Shown here one piece after another: positions 60,901 to 64,000 of a stretch of DNA of 64,000 nucleotides. The DNA is from Tautonia sp040717455 (lineage in GTDB: Bacteria > Planctomycetota > Planctomycetia > Isosphaerales > Isosphaeraceae). The notes under the pieces were generated by a model. It made no database searches, was not told the origin of the DNA, and worked only from the letters and a program-made list of their open reading frames with translations. Both the position numbers and the translations under genes were made by a program. The stretch covers positions 1-64,000 of the forward strand of contig NZ_JBFEFH010000033.1 in the NCBI RefSeq assembly GCF_040717455.1, written 5' to 3'. Position 1 is the first letter of the stretch. The number at the start of each line of letters is the position of its first letter.

Positions 60901-62343
60901 CACGACCCCAGGCACACCGGCGAAGTTGATCCTGCGGTAGATGTAGCGGGTCGAATCTGGGCCGGTTCGTTCGAAGCCGGAGGGATGGGGGGCGTCGGGA
61001 TCGACGAAATGGAGCGTGAGACGATCACCTTCGATCCGGTAGACGCCGCGAGACCGGGGGAGGGATTCTCGCCCTTCCCTGGTGGGCCGTTCGATGCGGG
61101 GAGGGGTCGCGGTCGGATCGACGAGATAGATCGGGTATTCGCTCGTAGGGAAGGATGGCCCGATCCCGTGACCAACCGCCCCATGATGCACACCGACCAT
61201 CAGTGGGATCGGGCCGTCCTTCGGCATACCGAGGTCGAGAATCGGTCCGATGTCGATCCTTGGGACCATGTCCTTGTTGAGCACATCGCCTTCGATCGAC
61301 TGGAGACGCCATTTCCCCAGAAGATCCGCCACGCCTTCGAAGTCAAGTGGGGGGGCTTTCGTCGTGTCGGGGTTGCCAGGGTCAGGACGTTCCCGGCCGT
61401 CGGGGCGGTCGCCTTCCGTCGGCTGCGAGGGGATCGAGACGACCCCGGGCACCCCGTCTCCATCGTCTGCATAACGCAGGGCCGCGAGGCCGGAGGAGCC
61501 GAGGCCGAGGGCGAGGAGGCCGACGAGGGCGGTGAATTTGAGCTGGTGCGCGGCCATGCCGGATAAGACTCCTGTGGCGAGGGAGAGGGCGACGCCGGGG
61601 ACGGTCCCCGGGGCGAGGGAACCGCCGAGGGCGAAGGCGGCGGCGGTGCGGGAGGTGCGGTGGATGAGCGTGTGGGGGACGCTGAAGGCGCGGGTGGGCA
61701 GGGAGACGAGCGTGCCGGAGAGCAAGGAGGCGGGGGCGAGGCCGAGCCGGGTGAGGCGGCGGCGGAGGAGGGAGCGGGCGCGGGATTGTCGCCCCTTGAC
61801 GGTGCCGATCGGGCACCGGAGGCGGGCCGCGGCCTCGGCGTGCGAGTGGCCTTCGAGGTCGCAGAGGATGATGACGCGGCGGTAGCGTTCGGGGAGGAGG
61901 TCGATCGCCTCGTGCAGGGCGGCGCGGTCGGCGTGGGGTAGGCCCGCGCCGGGGGCGGCGAGCGTGGCGAGGGCGTCGGTCGAGGGGCGTTCGAGGCGGG
62001 TGCGGCGGGAGGACTCGGCCAGGGATTTGGAGCAGACGCGGCGGGCGACCCGGTGGAGCCAGGGCCCGAGCAATTTGGCGTGGCGGATCGACCCGGCTCG
62101 GCGGGAGAGGACGAGGAAGGTGGCCTGGAAGGCGTCGTCGGCGTCGTGGGGGTCGGCGAGCAGGGCGCGGCAGGTGCGCAGGACCATCGGCCCGTGGCGG
62201 GTGACGAGGGCCTCGAAGGCGTATTCGTCCCGGGAGCAGACGAAGAGGTCGAGCAGCTCGGCCTCGGAGCGGCCCAGGAGCGTCCCCTGGCGGAAGAGGC
62301 GGTCGAACTCGCGGATTCCGGCGGTCCGGGGGTTGCCGGGCAT
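57997..62343 (-). CDS. giant ECF-family sigma factor with membrane anchor and repeated extracytoplasmic domains
   Basis: The protein has 1448 residues. Region sigma-2 is at about 40-105 (EYAFEALVTRHGPMVLRTC, DADDAFQATFLVLSRRAG) and sigma-4 at about 141-200 (LPERYRRVIILCDLEGHSHAEAAARL, GTVKGRQSRARSLLRRRL), as in the planctomycete ECF01-Gob type. A membrane helix follows at about 269-289. Outside it come four modules of about 140 residues, each opening L-L-G-x-W or L-Q-G-R-W (about 341, 504, 661, 821) and ending in SGFERxPDS...YRR-type strands, the pattern I know as planctomycete TIGR03067. Next is a LolA-like domain (about 975-1210, TIGR03009-like), a fifth LLGTW module (about 1245-1400) and a leucine-rich end. 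Start ATG 62343; the frame is open to 62538. No anti-sigma gene is adjacent. Confidence 0.9.
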   Translation of the reverse strand: MPGNPRTAGIREFDRLFRQGTLLGRSEAELLDLFVCSRDEYAFEALVTRHGPMVLRTCRALLADPHDADDAFQATFLVLSRRAGSIRHAKLLGPWLHRVARRVCSKSLAESSRRTRLERPSTDALATLAAPGAGLPHADRAALHEAIDLLPERYRRVIILCDLEGHSHAEAAARLRCPIGTVKGRQSRARSLLRRRLTRLGLAPASLLSGTLVSLPTRAFSVPHTLIHRTSRTAAAFALGGSLAPGTVPGVALSLATGVLSGMAAHQLKFTALVGLLALGLGSSGLAALRYADDGDGVPGVVSIPSQPTEGDRPDGRERPDPGNPDTTKAPPLDFEGVADLLGKWRLQSIEGDVLNKDMVPRIDIGPILDLGMPKDGPIPLMVGVHHGAVGHGIGPSFPTSEYPIYLVDPTATPPRIERPTREGRESLPRSRGVYRIEGDRLTLHFVDPDAPHPSGFERTGPDSTRYIYRRINFAGVPGVVTTPAEDAEVAGVVSPPASTEDPLQGRWVVANVFPLNPGDDGSDFRFARGMVLDIKDGRMTPLGLDWGEIEYELRPAGDPKQIDVTYRNDSMWGSNFYRPPTFDERGVEVIENVNRAGIYEFRNPEMLTLYFAEPGGPRPTTMESNVSAGQRSIKLNRLPADPNPRTPPSPDLLDASKSPLLGVWRCIASEGLTGFEEVDLTMEIRADEFPVVRPYYNDEMSLSVTSRASRDLKSGTEPIAIRKSRAFVAPAANPVRIDFLESSDDPEGELPPLRTRGILRLEDDTLTLHLADFDSNTRPSGFERSPDSSTVSLVYRRYDPDEPPAGGAAGAEPTPNRPELLGTWERISMADEPGASPLPLTLELAEVEPWLARNLPAHGIVLRARFASTDSPSLASRGDLAWFDPASDPRRLDLYAYDSTPDGDAIRQTWSGTYSLEADRLTLKLLGPGSPVPSNLDPQPGAIVETYRRLPDRPDAMPQDDPLASVDPVDAELDDLLDRWEGASRDIETLFASFELVDEMTSVGERKVYDATAYLKRPDSVLFQWDKKTNGEASTLAAFDRRILVNEANVVEFDGPARQITVYPLAGDDQKQALGGGTFLSQVPGISRLLDALLPTPTPPAALRFLSCADAEDFKRRYRANLMPSAEEGTRRIAIYPRLAADRNTFTAAVLILDARTLRPRSIHTLAPNGKDKQHYSIKDFKPNVAIDPELFAWDSAKAQQARNDGWRVIVMPEPEPEPEDAEVPRSDTPSRNGTGQRVEADDLLGTWITTSSTLFKPTVINQGEGEPDNTVIQIRRLEGESDLVSDPDDPSIPLRLIWAEQTHTKEGASSPFGAKRDEAIARFDPSSDPPSVTISDGETTHALGIYRLEGDTLILHLGERRPRSWRRDPPNPSKLMTLRRFDFDQILPFVSLDDVRQAMSGNTPSEPRLPLTPEPTPADPTLIEHRLSTLESKLDRLLELLETPDR

Positions 62344-62742
62344 GGGGCCAGTCCTTCGACACGAGGGGTCGGTCGGTTCGGTGGCGGTCGGTCTTCGAGG
62401 AGAAAGAGCCCCGGACGGGGCCGATCGGTTACGCCAATCGTGCGCGATTCGGCCGCGGCGGGGGAGGGAGTGCCCCATTCCGGCGGTCCCCGGATGATCG
62501 AATCGTCTCGGACGGGACCACCGCGACGCCTTGGACACGGCGCCCGAGTTCAGGCCCTCGGCCCTCCCGGGTCACGCCGTGCAGGACGGAAACCGATCGA
62601 GGACGAGGCGGTCGGGCGTGTTGAGGTCGTGAATCAACGGGGACGGGTTGGAACAAACGGTATCCGGCTTGCATCAGCAATCGGGAGGTGCGGGCTGGGA
62701 GATCCAGACCGCATTCGACCACCTCAACTCGGGAGAGCGACC
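62344..62742. other. 399-nt divergent region upstream of the sigma-factor gene
   Basis: No gene is seen between the sigma-factor start and the small plus-strand gene at 62743. GGAAC (62650-62654) followed by AAACGG resembles the -35 half of ECF-type promoters reading toward the small gene, but the -10 half is not clear. The sequence is otherwise featureless GC-rich DNA. Confidence 0.35.
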
Positions 62743-63015
62743 ATGGCCGATCGAGACACGCCGTCGCACGCCAGGCAATCGACTTCGAAGCCGCATGACG
62801 ACGCGAACCCCAGGGAGCCGAAGGAGGCCGCGGCCGGACCGGGATCGGACCGAGGGCAGCGGGACTCCGGCATGCCGATGCCGCCCGGCGAGTCGGCCGA
62901 GGCCCCCGAGAGCCCGGCCGGACGCGGGGGACGGATCGACTTCGAGGGGGCCGAGGATGAGGTCGAGGAGGCCAGTGAAGAGTCGTTCCCGGCCAGCGAT
63001 CCCCCGGCGTATTGA
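62743..63015 (+). CDS. small acidic protein ending in EESFPASDPPAY
   Basis: The 90-residue hydrophilic, probably disordered protein has a first half rich in Asp, Pro, Lys and Arg and a second half rich in Glu, Gly and Ser. The C-terminus EVEEASEESFPASDPPAY is a short motif that I recognise at the end of many small unannotated bacterial proteins, so it is conserved beyond planctomycetes. No enzyme motif is present. The start ATG has GGGAGAG upstream at good spacing. It is divergent from the sigma factor, with a possible ECF-type promoter between. Confidence 0.7.
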   Translation: MADRDTPSHARQSTSKPHDDANPREPKEAAAGPGSDRGQRDSGMPMPPGESAEAPESPAGRGGRIDFEGAEDEVEEASEESFPASDPPAY

Positions 63016-63111
63016 CCGGGCAAGCCTCTCGGCATCACTGCCGGCCGCCTCGGGCGGCGCAGCCGGGCGAACGCCGCGGCCCCCCTCGCGGATCGCCGAG
63101 CCGAGAGGCGC

Positions 63112-63987
63112 CTAGCGCCCGGGAGGGGTGAATGGTCGTCCGCCGGGGCGGCCGGAAGGCCCGGCGCCGGGAGGGCCTCCGGGGTCCATCCCGGGCCGGG
63201 GGAAGGGTCGGGGGCCGGCGCCGGGGCGAGGACCGGGGCCGGGGCCGGGGCCGGGGCCGGGGAAGGACCCGCCGAGGGGAGGAAGGCCGAGGACCTCGGT
63301 GATGGAGGTCAGGACCGATCGGGGGATCTGGAGGGTTGCGGATCGCCCGGAGCCGGCCGAGCGCGCGAGGGCCTGGTCGGTCGCGTGGTCCAGCCGAGCA
63401 CCGGTCGTGCGGAACGGGAAGGCGAACTCCTCGCGGAGGAGCCGCCGATCGGCCTCGGAGAGCGGGGGGAGCGCCTGGAATCGGTCGCGGTCCCGGGCCA
63501 TCTGCCCGGCCAACGCCTGGAACCGGTCCCAACGGTCGGGCTGATCGACGGCCGAGGAAAGGCCGCCCAAGAGCGAGACGGCCTCCATCGACCCGCTCAG
63601 GAGGCCGGCGAGGACGGCTCGCGCGTCCTCGACGGGGGAGGACCCGGCGGCCGTCGAGGCGGGGGTGATCCCCGGGGCGGTGGTCGCGGTCGGGGTCGGG
63701 GCGTCCGGCACGCCCGGAGCAACGCCGGGCGCCACGGCGGCCTGGCCCGGATCGGCGGGCGGGGCGTCGGCCGGCTGCTCAAAGCCCATGAATGCCGCCA
63801 TCTCCTGATCGACCTGCCGGTTCATCCGGTCGGTGAGGGCGATGACCCACAGGCTCAGGCCGATCGTGATCCCGACGCCGCCGACCGCCACGGCGAACGG
63901 GCGCCGCATGGTGTTCCAGTTCAGAACGGCGAGCCCGAAGAGATAAAACGGGACGATCAGGGAGAGAACGCCGTGCACGATCCCCAC
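63112..63987 (-). CDS. two-TM protein of unknown function, 5' end possibly outside the window
   Basis: The 291-residue protein begins with two hydrophobic helices (about 2-22, HGVLSLIVPFYLFGLAVL; about 33-51, AVAVGGVGITIGLSLWVIAL), then a Pro/Ala/Thr-rich linker (about 70-118), a helical soluble domain (about 118-230, EDARAVLAGLLSGSMEAVSLLGG, LPPLSEADRRLLREEF) and a Gly/Pro repeat tail (GPGPGPGPGP near 243-255, encoded by a GGGGCC-rich run). No family is recognised. The chosen start is GTG 63987; the frame is still open at the window edge, so the true start may lie beyond it. Confidence 0.65.
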   Translation of the reverse strand: MGIVHGVLSLIVPFYLFGLAVLNWNTMRRPFAVAVGGVGITIGLSLWVIALTDRMNRQVDQEMAAFMGFEQPADAPPADPGQAAVAPGVAPGVPDAPTPTATTAPGITPASTAAGSSPVEDARAVLAGLLSGSMEAVSLLGGLSSAVDQPDRWDRFQALAGQMARDRDRFQALPPLSEADRRLLREEFAFPFRTTGARLDHATDQALARSAGSGRSATLQIPRSVLTSITEVLGLPPLGGSFPGPGPGPGPGPRPGAGPRPFPRPGMDPGGPPGAGPSGRPGGRPFTPPGR

Positions 63988-64000
63988 CCGGAACGCCTCG

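Noticed and set aside
63225..63275. Tandem GGGGCC-type repeats as a repeat element or CRISPR-like array
   Set aside because: They encode the Gly-Pro tail of the minus-strand protein and are just codon-level low complexity. No CRISPR array was seen anywhere in the window.
1..64000. tRNA, rRNA, insertion sequences, prophage or integrase genes
   Set aside because: I looked for them on both strands and recognised none. A short or diverged tRNA could still be missed by eye; tRNAscan-SE and an IS search would settle it.

Overview
This window is very GC-rich (roughly 70% by eye) and almost fully coding, with genes on both strands and no rRNA or tRNA that I could recognise. Several protein families point to a planctomycete, most likely of the Isosphaeraceae/Gemmatales type. 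They are a cytochrome-like/DUF1549/DUF1553 protein followed by a DUF1501 protein, Tat-exported Gfo/Idh/MocA oxidoreductases, a giant sigma factor carrying planctomycete-only repeat domains, and a secreted protein with the LE-x-R-x-LLS N-terminal motif. The taxonomic call is inferred from family content, not from a marker gene.

Layout. 0.3-6.4 kb: a HAD phosphatase, then a three-gene operon of SPFH (stomatin/HflK/HflC-type) proteins, the first of which is fused to a complete P1B-type metal ATPase. 6.8-9.8 kb: a TolQ/ExbB-like channel protein, two ExbD-like proteins and a two-TM partner. 10-13.6 kb: EVE-domain protein, VOC protein, and a fused ADP-forming acyl-CoA synthetase/GNAT acetyltransferase. 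13.9-18.7 kb: a DUF1549/1553, DUF1501 and beta-helix row, probably for surface polysaccharide breakdown. 18.7-24.4 kb: SDR, D-2-hydroxyacid dehydrogenase, an APC permease overlapping an exported methyltransferase, and a Tat-exported Gfo/Idh/MocA protein. 24.4-27.6 kb: an AT-richer hairpin-containing gap, a CAP-domain secreted protein, a Rieske protein and a quinone-reductase-like protein.

27.7-33 kb (minus strand): ettA, then a stand-alone A-PCP-TE nonribosomal peptide synthetase whose specificity residues read as a tyrosine code, then a methyltransferase 4 nt downstream. 33.7-38.7 kb: Gfo/Idh/MocA protein, GH5-like glycosidase, an exported unknown and ferrochelatase. 38.8-43.5 kb: rfbB-rfbA-rfbC (dTDP-sugar synthesis, overlapping ATGA junctions, no rfbD) preceded by a perfect 10-bp inverted repeat, then two beta-propeller-like proteins. 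43.6-54 kb: a YheT-like hydrolase, MFS transporter, B12-type radical SAM enzyme, exported protein, ABC-2 exporter pair and D-aminoacylase-like amidohydrolase. 54-57.7 kb (minus): hisS-hisZ-hisG, in which HisG is the long, ACT-containing form although HisZ is present. 58-62.3 kb (minus): a 1448-residue ECF sigma factor with a transmembrane segment and a large repeat-containing extracytoplasmic half. 62.7-64 kb: two unknown proteins.

The strongest candidates for an undescribed system are the metal-ATPase/SPFH fusion operon, the one-module NRPS with its methyltransferase, and the membrane-tethered sigma factor. Domain names and family expectations come from memory. Coordinates, motifs and repeats were read from the sequence by hand.
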